Origin: Dactylosporangium aurantiacum
Lineage (GTDB): Bacteria; Actinomycetota; Actinomycetes; Mycobacteriales; Micromonosporaceae
Length of the DNA: 64,000 bases
Assembly: GCF_000716715.1 (NCBI RefSeq)
Contig: NZ_JNYJ01000024.1
Location: forward strand, 1-64,000
Direction: 5' to 3'
The translations under genes were made by a program, and so were the position numbers. Each line of letters starts with the position of its first letter. The stretch's first letter is position 1. Below are positions 35,592 through 43,386 of this stretch, piece by piece. Below the pieces are notes generated by a model. The model saw only the letters and a program-made list of their open reading frames with translations. It was not told the DNA's origin and made no database searches.

Positions 35592-36494
35592 TCAGGGGAC
35601 GATGACCACGCCGCCGCGGACGCCGCCCTGCGCCAGCCGCTCGTGGGCGGCCGCGGCGTCGGCGAAGGGGTAGACGCCGGCGACCCGCAGCGGGACGTCG
35701 CCGCTGGTGACGAGCTTGGCGAGGTCGGCGAGCCGGGCCCCGTCCGGCTCGACCTCCAGCGCGTACGTGCGGATGCCCCGCACCGGCTCCGGGCGCAGCG
35801 GCGGCGACGCGGCCACGTAGCCGCCGCCGTCGCGGACGAGGTCCAGCAGCTCCGGCCCGATCACGGCCAGGTCCACGACCGCGTCGAACGTGCCGGCCGG
35901 AGCCCCGGAACGCGGCGCGAAGGTCGCGCCGAGCGACTCGACGAACGCCCGGTCGCCCTCGCCGGCGAGGCCCGTGGCATGCAGGCCGGCCGCTCGGGCC
36001 AGCGCCAGGACGAACCCGCCGACCTGCCCGGCCGCGCCGGTGACGAGCACGGTCGCGCCCGCCGGCAGGGCGAGCAGGTCGAGGGCCTGGGCGGCGGCCA
36101 GGCCGTTGGTCGGCAGCGTCGCCGCCTCGGTGGCCGGTACGCCGGCCGGCGCCGGGGCCAGCCAGGCGGCGTCGAGAACCACGTGCTCCGCGTGCGCGCC
36201 GGCCGTGGTCCGCAGCCACGGCGAGAAGCCGATGACCTCGTCGCCGACCGCGACCTGCGGCACCGACGGGCCGACCGCGTCGACAGTGCCGGCGACGTCC
36301 CACCCGGGCGTGTACGGCAGGCCGGTCGGCAGCGGCGCCGGGAACCGCCCGGCGCGGATCATGAGATCGACCGGATGCACCACGGACGCGGCGACCCGCA
36401 CCCTCACCTGCCCGGGCCCCGGCTCGGGCACCGGCACCTCGGCCACGTGCAGGACCTCCGGGCCGCCGAACGTTGCATACCTGACTGCGCGCAT
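35592..36494 (-). CDS. NADPH:quinone oxidoreductase (zinc-less MDR family)
   Basis: This 300-residue medium-chain dehydrogenase/reductase has MRAVRYATFGGPEVL at the start, YTPGWDVAGTVDAVG, and a nucleotide-binding motif ATVLVTGAAGQVGGF. It lacks the zinc cysteines, as in quinone oxidoreductases. SD AAGGAG lies inside the first copy of a decamer repeat just before ATG 36494. It is divergent from an HxlR regulator, a typical quinone-stress pair. Confidence 0.93.
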   Translation of the reverse strand: MRAVRYATFGGPEVLHVAEVPVPEPGPGQVRVRVAASVVHPVDLMIRAGRFPAPLPTGLPYTPGWDVAGTVDAVGPSVPQVAVGDEVIGFSPWLRTTAGAHAEHVVLDAAWLAPAPAGVPATEAATLPTNGLAAAQALDLLALPAGATVLVTGAAGQVGGFVLALARAAGLHATGLAGEGDRAFVESLGATFAPRSGAPAGTFDAVVDLAVIGPELLDLVRDGGGYVAASPPLRPEPVRGIRTYALEVEPDGARLADLAKLVTSGDVPLRVAGVYPFADAAAAHERLAQGGVRGGVVIVP

Positions 36495-36500
36495 CGCCGT

Positions 36501-36540
36501 CTCCTTCGCGCTTCTTCGCGCTTCTTCGCGCTTCTTCGTG
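36501..36540. repeat. Four-copy decamer tandem repeat in a 5' leader
   Basis: The units CTCCTTCGCG, CTTCTTCGCG, CTTCTTCGCG and CTTCTTCGTG run without gaps. The unit nearest the quinone reductase gene contains its Shine-Dalgarno on the minus strand (AAGGAG); the others read AAGAAG. Confidence 0.9.
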
Positions 36541-36586
36541 CGAACTGATCATCTCGACCGTACGAACGGCGGGCACCGCCAGAAAG

Positions 36587-36606
36587 TAGGTACCGTGAAG
36601 TGCCTA
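36587..36606. promoter_or_regulatory. HxlR-type operator
   Basis: TAGGTAC-CGTGAA-GTGCCTA is an inverted repeat with six of seven bases matching. It ends 20 bp before the HxlR ATG in the divergent region. The spacing matches known HxlR/QorR sites; binding is inferred. Confidence 0.65.
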
Positions 36607-36626
36607 GGGCACCGGAGAGGGAGACG

Positions 36627-37025
36627 ATGGCGACCACGACCGCGGCGCAACGCCGTGAACAGGCCAGACGCGACTACGACGCGTTCCTGGACGGCTGCCC
36701 GACCCGGGAGCTGCTGAGCCGGCTCACCGACAAGTGGGTCGCGCTGGTGATCCCGGCGCTCGCGGGTGGCCCGCTGCGGCACGGCGAGCTGGCGCACCGC
36801 ATCGCCGGCGTCAGCCAGAAGATGCTCACCCAGACCCTGCGCACCCTCGAGCGCGACGGCCTGGTGACCCGCACGGTGACCGCGTCGGTGCCGGTCCGCG
36901 TCGACTACGAGCTGACCCCGCTCGGCCACGAGCTGTACCCGGTCATGCTCGCGATCAAGGACTGGGCGGAGTCACACATGGACCGCGTCTTCGAGGCCCG
37001 CGCCCAGTTCGACGCGCGCCCCTGA
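36627..37025 (+). CDS. HxlR-family redox/quinone-sensing regulator
   Basis: This 132-residue regulator has a winged helix (TRELLSRLTDKWVALVIPAL, LAHRIAGVSQKMLTQTLRTLERDGLVTRTV). It has a single cysteine, Cys24 in DGCPTREL, at the position used by QorR/YodB-type sensors to react with quinones or oxidants. ATG 36627 has GGAGAGGGAG upstream. It probably represses itself and the divergent quinone reductase. Confidence 0.92.
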   Translation: MATTTAAQRREQARRDYDAFLDGCPTRELLSRLTDKWVALVIPALAGGPLRHGELAHRIAGVSQKMLTQTLRTLERDGLVTRTVTASVPVRVDYELTPLGHELYPVMLAIKDWAESHMDRVFEARAQFDARP

Positions 37026-37265
37026 CGCCCTCGGCGGGGCAGTCTCCCCCGCCCGGCACCCGCCCGGCACCCGCCCGGGGCCACAGCCGGCCGCGCAGCG
37101 AACCGAGCACCGCGCCGGAGCCGCCGATCGGCGCGTACGGGAGCGGCCACGGCGTAAGACGATCGCGGCGAGCAGCCGCGCCGGCGACGCACGCGACCCA
37201 CCACGTGATCTACGGCCGCGCCATGCGGCGAGTGGAGGGCCGCGCGGGCGTCCGGTGTGCCCCCG

Positions 37266-38237
37266 TCACCCCGCCGGCGGTCCGGCCGTCGCGCCCGCGG
37301 CCACGAGCCGGACGGTGAAGCCGTCGGATGCCCGGTGCAGGCTCACGAACGCGCACAACTGGTGCATGAGCCACAGGCCGCGCCCGCCGATCTCGGACTC
37401 GTCGATGGGCAGCAGCCCGGCGAACGGGTCGGTGGGGCCCGGGCCCACGTCGTGCACCGCGACCACGATCCGGTCCGGGGCGGCCCAGATGCGCACGTCG
37501 ACCGGTGCCGCGCCGTGGCAGATGGCGTTGGTGACCGCCTCGGTGGCGCTCAGCTGCAGCCCGCCGACGTCCTCCCCGCTCACCCCCGTGCCGGCGGCGA
37601 CCGCGGTGATCGCCGCCCGGACCTGCGCCGCCGACGGGTCGGCGAGCCGGACGTCGGGGGTGTGCGCCTCCAGCGGATCCCGCCAGCCGGCGCGGGACTC
37701 GGCCAGGAACGCGACGGGGTCGGTGAAGGTCGGGTTCGTGTCGTGCCCGGCGGCGGTGGCGATGTGCGGGTGGGTCCGGCGCACGTCCCGCAGCACGTTT
37801 GCCGGGGTGATCCTGGTGTCGTACGGGCACAGTCCCCAGATCGGGTAGTCGTCGTAGGCTCGGTTGACGGCGGCCTCGTAGCGCGCCCACCAGTCCCACA
37901 GCGCCCCGACCCCGGGGTGGGGCACGTCGCCGGCGACCCGGATCTGGGTGGCGCCGGCGGCGACGTAGTCGGCGAGCATCGCGCGGTACCCGCGGATCGC
38001 GCCGGCCGGGCGGAGGTACTGCGCCTCCCCGTCGACGAACCGGATGCCGCAGCCGGCGCCGAAGGCGTCTCGGACGAGCCGCTGGTTCGCCGGGGCGAAC
38101 GCCGACACGACCGGTTCACCGGCGGCGAGCCCGTCGGCGAAGAACGGCACGACCATCGCCAGGAACTCCTCGTCGGAGCCGTAGAACCCGGTCTCATGGA
38201 AGTAGCCGCGGTGTGCCGCAGCGGCACCGCTCCTCAT
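37266..38237 (-). CDS. MEDS sensory domain plus HATPase (anti-sigma-like) protein
   Basis: This 323-residue cytosolic protein has an N-terminal MEDS domain (HRGYFHETGFYGSDEEFLAMVVPFFADGLAAGEPVV). A C-terminal GHKL ATPase follows (LQLSATEAVTNAICHGAAPVDVRI, VHDVGPG, IGGRGLWLMHQLC), related to RsbW-type serine kinases and to phosphatase-coupled regulators. Its start overlaps the stop of the MEDS-STAS gene (ATGA). The pair carries a kinase-like part and a STAS part on the same sensor type, as in partner-switching control of sigma factors. Confidence 0.88.
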   Translation of the reverse strand: MRSGAAAAHRGYFHETGFYGSDEEFLAMVVPFFADGLAAGEPVVSAFAPANQRLVRDAFGAGCGIRFVDGEAQYLRPAGAIRGYRAMLADYVAAGATQIRVAGDVPHPGVGALWDWWARYEAAVNRAYDDYPIWGLCPYDTRITPANVLRDVRRTHPHIATAAGHDTNPTFTDPVAFLAESRAGWRDPLEAHTPDVRLADPSAAQVRAAITAVAAGTGVSGEDVGGLQLSATEAVTNAICHGAAPVDVRIWAAPDRIVVAVHDVGPGPTDPFAGLLPIDESEIGGRGLWLMHQLCAFVSLHRASDGFTVRLVAAGATAGPPAG

Positions 38238-39061
38238 CCGTCCACCACCCGTAGCTGTCGCAGGCCAAGCAGGTCGATCAACGTGCGCAGCATCGCACCG
38301 TCGCCGGTGTACAGCGTGCCAGCCGCCCCGAGCTGCCGCATCCGGGCGTCGAGCGCGAACATCGCGCGGTGGTCGATGAACGACAGCCCGCGACAGTCGA
38401 TGAGCACCTCACCGTCGACCGGCCGCGGCTCGACCCGGCCCAGCGCCGCGACGAACAGCGCCGCCGCGGCCATGTCGATCTCCCCGTCGAGCACCGCACC
38501 GAACGTCGCATCGCCGGCGCTGTACAGGCGAAACGGCACCTGCACCTGCTCGAGGACCGGATGCATGCAGGCCACCGCGGCGATCTCCGGCGCGCTGAGC
38601 CGGTCGCGGTGGAACCCGCACAACCCGGACACCGGGTTGCCGCTGATGTGCCGGTCGGCGAGGTGCTCCCAGCGGGCGAACGCGTCGGTCCGGGCCGCGC
38701 CACCGGCGAGTGAGGTGCAGTCCGCGGCGACCCGCAGGCCGCGGTACCCGTCGGCGAGCGCGGTCCGGGTCGCCTCCGCGATGATCGCCAGCTGCTGCGG
38801 CGGGTCGATGGCGTCCCCGGCCGGATACAGCGCCTCCACCGTCACCGCCTGGGCCTGCCCGCGCTCCACCGCCGCGCCGAACCCGCTCACCAGCTGCGGC
38901 CCGTCGGCGCCGACGTAGAGCACCCGCTCACCGGCGGCCAGCCCTGCCGCGAGGAACGCGGCGCAGCGCCGGCGGAACGCCTCGGGGTCGTCGAACACGA
39001 CACAGCGGTGCTCGTGCGGGGCGCACCGGCCCGACCTGTCGAGCACGGCCGTCGATCCCAC
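38234..39061 (-). CDS. MEDS sensory domain plus STAS-like domain protein
   Basis: This ~275-residue protein has a MEDS domain (HRCVVFDDPEAFRRRCAAFLAAGLAAGERVLYVG, then SGLCGFHRDRL). A STAS-like domain follows at the C-terminus (VLIDCRGLSFIDHRAMFALDARMRQLG, LRTLIDLLGL), in which the phospho-Ser position appears as FIDHRA. GTG 39061 is the best start after the shadow frame; no strong ribosome site is visible. With the downstream GHKL protein it forms a probable sensor-antagonist pair. The signal is unknown; MEDS names a sensory domain from methylotroph/DcmR proteins. Confidence 0.85.
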   Translation of the reverse strand: MGSTAVLDRSGRCAPHEHRCVVFDDPEAFRRRCAAFLAAGLAAGERVLYVGADGPQLVSGFGAAVERGQAQAVTVEALYPAGDAIDPPQQLAIIAEATRTALADGYRGLRVAADCTSLAGGAARTDAFARWEHLADRHISGNPVSGLCGFHRDRLSAPEIAAVACMHPVLEQVQVPFRLYSAGDATFGAVLDGEIDMAAAALFVAALGRVEPRPVDGEVLIDCRGLSFIDHRAMFALDARMRQLGAAGTLYTGDGAMLRTLIDLLGLRQLRVVDG

Positions 39062-39113
39062 GGCGCAACGGTACACCGCCGCCGTCCACCCGGCATGTGG
39101 ACGCGGGACCCGG

Positions 39114-39566
39114 TCAGCGGGGGAATGAGCCCAACGGTGACCGGTCGCCCACGGACCACTTGTGCCCGAACGGGTCCGTGAAGCCACCTTGCCGGTGCGT
39201 CCCCCAGGGCACCGGGTGATCCTCGACCGCCGCCCCGGCGACCGCCCCGGCCGCGACGGCCCGCTCGACGAAGGTGTCGGGGTCGTCGACGAACACCTCG
39301 ATGCGGGCGCTCGTGACCCCCGCCCGGCCGGGACTGGTCTCGGCCGGGTTCTCGGGGTTGACCTCGTGCAGGAAGAACGGGGCGCCGCCGATCGCGAGCC
39401 CGGCCACGCCCCCGAGGTTCCACAGCTCCGTCGCGCCCAGCGCCCTCTTGTACCAGGCAACCGCGGCGTCCGCGTCGGCGACGATCACCATCACCGAGAT
39501 CACCGGCGACGCGGCGGCCACCGACCCCCCGGCCGCGGCGGAATGAACGTTCGATTCCTCACTCAT
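39114..39566 (-). CDS. Glyoxalase/VOC-superfamily (PhnB-like) protein
   Basis: This 150-residue VOC protein has SVMVIVADADAAVAWYKRALGATELWNLGG at the start, a strand-turn ARIEVFVDDPDTFVERAVAAGA, then DPFGHKWSVGDR at the C-terminus, the usual PhnB pattern. It may be a metal-dependent enzyme or a resistance/binding protein. It is a single-gene unit before the MEDS pair, 52 bp upstream of it. Confidence 0.88.
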   Translation of the reverse strand: MSEESNVHSAAAGGSVAAASPVISVMVIVADADAAVAWYKRALGATELWNLGGVAGLAIGGAPFFLHEVNPENPAETSPGRAGVTSARIEVFVDDPDTFVERAVAAGAVAGAAVEDHPVPWGTHRQGGFTDPFGHKWSVGDRSPLGSFPR

Positions 39567-39662
39567 GTCCCCAGCATGCCGGACCCAGGTCGGCCCCGGG
39601 GGCCGAAGCCGTACCGGCCGCCGATGCGTTCACCGACGAGCCGGAACGGTCACCTCTCGGGG

Positions 39663-40712
39663 TCACGCGACGACTTGCACGGTTTCGCAGTCGACGAAGA
39701 CCGAGTCGGGGACACCGGTGTTGTTGGGATAGGCGGCGTCAATGCCGTCACCGCAGTTGATGCGGCTGGGGCCACCGGCCTTGTACGTCACGTTGAGCAC
39801 GTCGTCACCGGGGCCGGCGTTGACCCTGGCCTGGGGTGGCACGAAGAAGCGGTCGTTGCCGTCGCCGCCACGCAGGATCTGCAGGATGGACTGGCTGCCG
39901 GGCAGGGCGGGGTAGCCGACGAAGATGGTGTCGTCGCCGGGACCACCGATGACCGTGTTCGTGTCCTGGCCGTTGTCGTCGTCGCCGAGGTCGTCGTGGC
40001 CGGCGTCGCCGTCGATGAGGTCGGCGCCGTCCCAGCCACGGATCAGGTCCTGGCCACCGTTGCCGTTGAGGATGTCGTCGCCGGCGCCGCCGGAGATGCG
40101 GTCGTCACCGCCGCTGCCCTGCACGTCGTCGTTGCCGGCGCCGGCGATGATGACGTCGGCGGCGTCGAGTCCAGTGATCGTGTCATTGCCGCCGAGGCCG
40201 AGGATGACATCTCTGCCGGCGGTCCCGGTCAGGTTGTCGTCGCCGTCAGTGCCGATCAGGGTCGGCGGCAGACTGACGCGGAAGCCTCGAATGTAGTGGG
40301 CGGTGGTGTTCTGCCGGACGGTGAAGCGGTCCATCTGCTCGTAGTTGTAGCTGCCTTCGAAGGCGTTGACCAGCACGTCGACCTCGCTGCCGGTCTGGGC
40401 CACGAACGAGAACCGGCCCTGGCTGTCGGTGAAGACCTGGTACCCGTCGCCGCCCACGATGGAGATGTTGACCGGCGAGTCGGGCACCAGCTCACCGTTC
40501 TCGTCCCGGATGCTGCCCTGCACCTGCACCGCCGCGGCCATGGCCGGGGCCGGGGCAGCCAGCACCGCGGCCGTGGTGGTGAGCGTCGCGACGGCGATCG
40601 CGGCGAGCATCCGCCGGGCGGGTCCCCGCCGGCGGCGTATCGCCCATGCCCAGGTGCCGGCAGGTCGTCCCGGTGCATGGTCGTGACGCGGCTGCGCCTG
40701 ATCGCGGCTCAT
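39663..40712 (-). CDS. Secreted protein with carboxypeptidase-like domain and RTX calcium repeats
   Basis: This 349-residue protein has a signal peptide (basic RRRRGPARR, hydrophobic Ala/Thr core, cleavage near AMAAA). An Ig-like/carboxypeptidase regulatory domain follows (VQGSIRDENGELV, VFTDSQGRFSFVAQTG). Hemolysin-type repeats of the GGxGxD kind come next (LGGNDTITG, GAGNDDVQGSGGDDRISGG, GAGDDILNGNGG, GGPGDDTIF), forming a calcium-binding beta roll. A short tail has two cysteines. There is no toxin or protease part, and no type I secretion gene nearby; export is by Sec. It is probably a surface or extracellular calcium-binding protein. Confidence 0.88.
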   Translation of the reverse strand: MSRDQAQPRHDHAPGRPAGTWAWAIRRRRGPARRMLAAIAVATLTTTAAVLAAPAPAMAAAVQVQGSIRDENGELVPDSPVNISIVGGDGYQVFTDSQGRFSFVAQTGSEVDVLVNAFEGSYNYEQMDRFTVRQNTTAHYIRGFRVSLPPTLIGTDGDDNLTGTAGRDVILGLGGNDTITGLDAADVIIAGAGNDDVQGSGGDDRISGGAGDDILNGNGGQDLIRGWDGADLIDGDAGHDDLGDDDNGQDTNTVIGGPGDDTIFVGYPALPGSQSILQILRGGDGNDRFFVPPQARVNAGPGDDVLNVTYKAGGPSRINCGDGIDAAYPNNTGVPDSVFVDCETVQVVA

Positions 40713-40966
40713 TGCCTCACCGTCCCGTCTCGGTGCGCCATCGGAAGGTCCCCGTGGTGACGATGCCACCGGCCGGTGCCGGGCAGGAACGGGCGGATGG
40801 ACGGGAGTTCTGCCGGACCGATTTCACTCGATCGGGTGGACGCGCTCAGTACGGCAGCTGAGCCCGGATTCCACCTCGCCCTCGACCGCGACACCAACAC
40901 CCCCGCGTCCGGGACGCCGTGCACGGCGTCATCGCCGCCGCCCGGCGCCCCTGACGCGATCCGCCG

Positions 40967-41344
40967 TCATGGATGATGGCGGGTGTGCTGATTCCCGGCG
41001 GGCGCGTGGCTCGGCTCCGCCGGACGGTCCGTCGAGACGCCCGCAGCGGGCCCGATGACGAAGGTCGACACGAGAAACATCGCGGCGAACAGCGTCACCG
41101 CGATGCCCGGTGCCCACCGGGAGCGGAAGCGGCGGCGTAGACGGACCAGCATCGGCGCCATCACGGCCAGGCCGAGCACACCGAACAGCACGGTGCCTCC
41201 CAACCCGGCGACGAGCGCCGCGCCGGTGAGCAGGCCGACGTGGTGCAGCAGGTGCGGCGCCAGGCCAGACACGGCGCCGAGCGCCGCACCGAGGCTCCAC
41301 CGCCCGGCGGGCCGGCCGGTCGTCGCGGCGGTGGGGGCGGTCAT
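40967..41344 (-). CDS. Small membrane protein of the MarR operon
   Basis: This 125-residue protein has three hydrophobic segments (about 16-36, 40-63 and 75-97) with HLLHHVGLLTGAALVAG containing His pairs. A Pro/His-rich tail ends it. ATG 41344 overlaps the methyltransferase stop (ATGA). Third gene of the MarR-methyltransferase operon. Metal or hydrophobic-compound transport is conceivable from the His-rich helix but unproven. Confidence 0.75.
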   Translation of the reverse strand: MTAPTAATTGRPAGRWSLGAALGAVSGLAPHLLHHVGLLTGAALVAGLGGTVLFGVLGLAVMAPMLVRLRRRFRSRWAPGIAVTLFAAMFLVSTFVIGPAAGVSTDRPAEPSHAPAGNQHTRHHP

Positions 41345-41919
41345 CGAACGGTCGCCGGTCGATAGCACCAGACCAGGCGGGGTTCGGCGGCGCCACTGTA
41401 ATTGCGGTACGTGTCGTAGCGGGTCGGCCCGTCGCGACGGAGTCCGGCGGCGGCGCCGATCGGGTCGACGTTCTCCGCCGACCAGGCGAAGAACTCCAGC
41501 CCGGGCCTCATCGGCAGGCCGGGGTTGGCGCGCATGACGAGCCGTCCCGACGGGGTCAGCCACGAGCCGAGGTGTCGCAGCTGCCGCTCGACGAGGTCCC
41601 GGCCGCCGAAGTTGACGCAGCCGAGAGCGAGGACGACGTCGATCGATCCGGGCAGGACCGGCGCCTCGAACAGGTCGCAGACGAGGTCCGCGGCCGGGTT
41701 GACCAGGTCGATCCCGATCAGGTTCGCGATCTTGCCCTTGAACGGGTTGTCGCCGCATCCGACGTCGACGACGAACCGTGGCTGCCAGCCCTGGACCTCC
41801 TCCACCAGGGCGAAGCCGCTGTGCTCGAACCCGGCCAGCGGCGAGCGCCACCGGCTCGGGTCGAAGAACGCGACCAGATCACGGCGGAGCTGATCCGCGT
41901 CGCGCAGAGTGTCAGCCAC
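41341..41919 (-). CDS. Class I SAM-dependent methyltransferase
   Basis: This 192-residue protein has motif I VVDVGCGDNPF (about 50-60), acidic motif II IGIDLVNP and the following IDVVLALGCVN and LTPSGRLVM strands. It is a small soluble methyltransferase; the substrate is unknown. GTG 41919 overlaps the MarR stop by eight bases, so expression is coupled to MarR. Confidence 0.88.
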   Translation of the reverse strand: MADTLRDADQLRRDLVAFFDPSRWRSPLAGFEHSGFALVEEVQGWQPRFVVDVGCGDNPFKGKIANLIGIDLVNPAADLVCDLFEAPVLPGSIDVVLALGCVNFGGRDLVERQLRHLGSWLTPSGRLVMRANPGLPMRPGLEFFAWSAENVDPIGAAAGLRRDGPTRYDTYRNYSGAAEPRLVWCYRPATVR

Positions 41920-42382
41920 GGGTGCCGCCGGTCGGTGCGGGCTGCCGCGTGGCGGCGGCGACCAGGGTGGTGACCGCGTCGATGACGGCGGGCCGTTGTG
42001 CTTCCGGGATGTTGCGCAGCAGGTCCGCGAAGCGGGCCGCGCGGGCGGCCGCCAGCTCGCCGGCGACGCGGCTGCCGGCGGCGGTGAGCTCGAGTCGAAC
42101 CACCCGGGCGTCGCCGTCGTGCTTGACCCGGCGGACCCAGTCCCGGCCTATCAGCTGCGCCACCAGACGGCTGACCGTGCTCTTCTCCAGATGCAGCCGG
42201 CGGGCCAGCTCGCTCTGGGTCATCGAGCCGTCGCGGTCCAGCTCGCCGATCGCGTGCGCCTCTGAGACGGGCACCGGTGTCCCGCACGGGGTCCGGTCCG
42301 GTTGGTGCAGCCCGAACGCGCGCACGAACGCGGCGATCCGACCTTGCAGCAGCAGGGCCTGTTCCAGGTCGCGATCAGACAT
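41912..42382 (-). CDS. MarR-family regulator
   Basis: This 156-residue protein has a winged helix at about 40-110 (MTQSELARRLHLEKSTVSRLVAQLIGRDWV, VRLELTAAGSRVAGE). ATG 42382 is followed upstream by a 12-bp perfect palindrome inside a 16-bp direct repeat, a typical autorepression site. It probably controls the methyltransferase-membrane protein operon behind it and responds to a small aromatic or toxic ligand. Confidence 0.92.
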   Translation of the reverse strand: MSDRDLEQALLLQGRIAAFVRAFGLHQPDRTPCGTPVPVSEAHAIGELDRDGSMTQSELARRLHLEKSTVSRLVAQLIGRDWVRRVKHDGDARVVRLELTAAGSRVAGELAAARAARFADLLRNIPEAQRPAVIDAVTTLVAAATRQPAPTGGTRG

Positions 42383-42419
42383 GGTTCGACCATACAACCA
42401 ATTGGTTCGACAATACAAC
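42383..42419. promoter_or_regulatory. MarR operator: direct repeats around a perfect palindrome
   Basis: AACCAATTGGTT (42396-42407) is a perfect 12-bp palindrome. GGTTCGACCATACAAC (42383-42398) and GGTTCGACAATACAAC (42404-42419) are direct repeats differing by one base, 21 bp apart, two helical turns. They sit immediately before the MarR start. The arrangement is typical for a MarR dimer pair. Confidence 0.85.
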
Positions 42420-42452
42420 TATCGCGGTGGTGGTCGCGCCTGCCATGACACC

Positions 42453-42533
42453 ATGACAATCGTCCGATCCGTCGCGCCGTTCCTCGTCGACGCCGTCGAC
42501 ACCGTCACCGCGATCGCCGCCTTCGTTACCTGA
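42453..42533 (+). CDS. Possible 26-residue peptide divergent from marR
   Basis: ATG 42453 opens a frame to TGA at 42531-42533 reading MTIVRSVAPFLVDAVDTV then TAIAAFVT, a short hydrophobic helix. It begins about 35 bp after the operator, at the natural place for a divergent target gene. It lacks a good ribosome site. It may be a small membrane peptide, the stump of a lost gene, or chance. Confidence 0.25.
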   Translation: MTIVRSVAPFLVDAVDTVTAIAAFVT

Positions 42534-42551
42534 CGGGCGCGTCGGGTCCCG

Positions 42552-43349
42552 TCATTCCGGTTCCCAGGCGATGAGCTGGTCGAAGATGCCCGGGTCGCCC
42601 TCGACCCGCAGGGACGCTGCGGTGATCCGGCCGTAGAAGAACATGACCAGGTCGTTGGCGGTGCCCCAGGCGGCGACGTCAGCCCTCTCCCCGCCCTCAC
42701 CGGTGGCGGCGCCGCTCGGCAGGTGGGCGGTGCGGGCGCCGTCGGCGGACAGCCACAGGCGCCAGGAGCCGCCGTCGGTGGCGTGATAGTCGACGACCGC
42801 CGGCTGGTGCGGCCACGGCGACGCCGTCGCGCAGCAGGTGGTCAGGAACTCGTCCACGCCGTCGAGTGCCACGTCGTCGGGCAGCGGCTGCGGGGCGCCC
42901 ACCGCGACCTGCGCGTCATAGGTGTGCACGGCGAGCTGCTGCAGCTGGTGCCGGGCGACGGCGCCGCTGGTCTGCGGCGACTGCGAGGTGCCCCACCACG
43001 TCCAGCAGCCACGGTCGGGTCCGGCCTGCCGCAGCGCGTCCAACAGCTCGCGCACCGAGGCGGCGAACCAGGCCAGCACCGCCCCGCGCTCGCGCGGCGT
43101 CGCCGGGGCGGACACAACCGTAGGAGCGTCGGCCGGGCCCGCCGCGACCGTGGCGGCCCACCTGTAGCGGCCGTCCACCAGGTGCTGCACCAGGTCGAGC
43201 AGCGTCCACTCGGGGCACGTCGGCACCCGCACGTCGAGGCTGGGCGCGGCGGCGACCGCGGCCTGGAAGGCCGTCGATCGGTCGTCCATCAGGCGTAGCA
43301 GGTCGGCGAACTCCAACGTCTTCTCCACCGTGGCTTTGTAGCACCGCAC
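42552..43349 (-). CDS. Maleylpyruvate isomerase/DinB-family protein (TIGR03086-like)
   Basis: This 265-residue protein has an N-terminal four-helix MDMPI domain (EFADLLRLMDDRSTAFQAAV, CPEWTLLDLVQHLVDGRYRWA, metal-binding His in LAVHTYDAQVAV). A C-terminal MDMPI-type domain ends TANDLVMFFYGRITAASLRVEGD. Mycothiol-dependent. GTG 43328 would drop seven residues and is equally possible. It lies 37 bp after a GlxA-type regulator gene, on the same strand. Confidence 0.82.
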   Translation of the reverse strand: MRCYKATVEKTLEFADLLRLMDDRSTAFQAAVAAAPSLDVRVPTCPEWTLLDLVQHLVDGRYRWAATVAAGPADAPTVVSAPATPRERGAVLAWFAASVRELLDALRQAGPDRGCWTWWGTSQSPQTSGAVARHQLQQLAVHTYDAQVAVGAPQPLPDDVALDGVDEFLTTCCATASPWPHQPAVVDYHATDGGSWRLWLSADGARTAHLPSGAATGEGGERADVAAWGTANDLVMFFYGRITAASLRVEGDPGIFDQLIAWEPE

Positions 43350-43386
43350 ATCGACGACCGACAGCGGGTTTCAGGTGGCGCGCCCG

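Noticed and set aside
37026..37265. Small gene in the gap after hxlR
   Set aside because: The frames are Arg/Pro-rich and lack ribosome sites; nothing supported.
40713..40966. 66-residue open frame starting at 40776
   Set aside because: No ribosome site, no domain sense, low-complexity end; likely chance.
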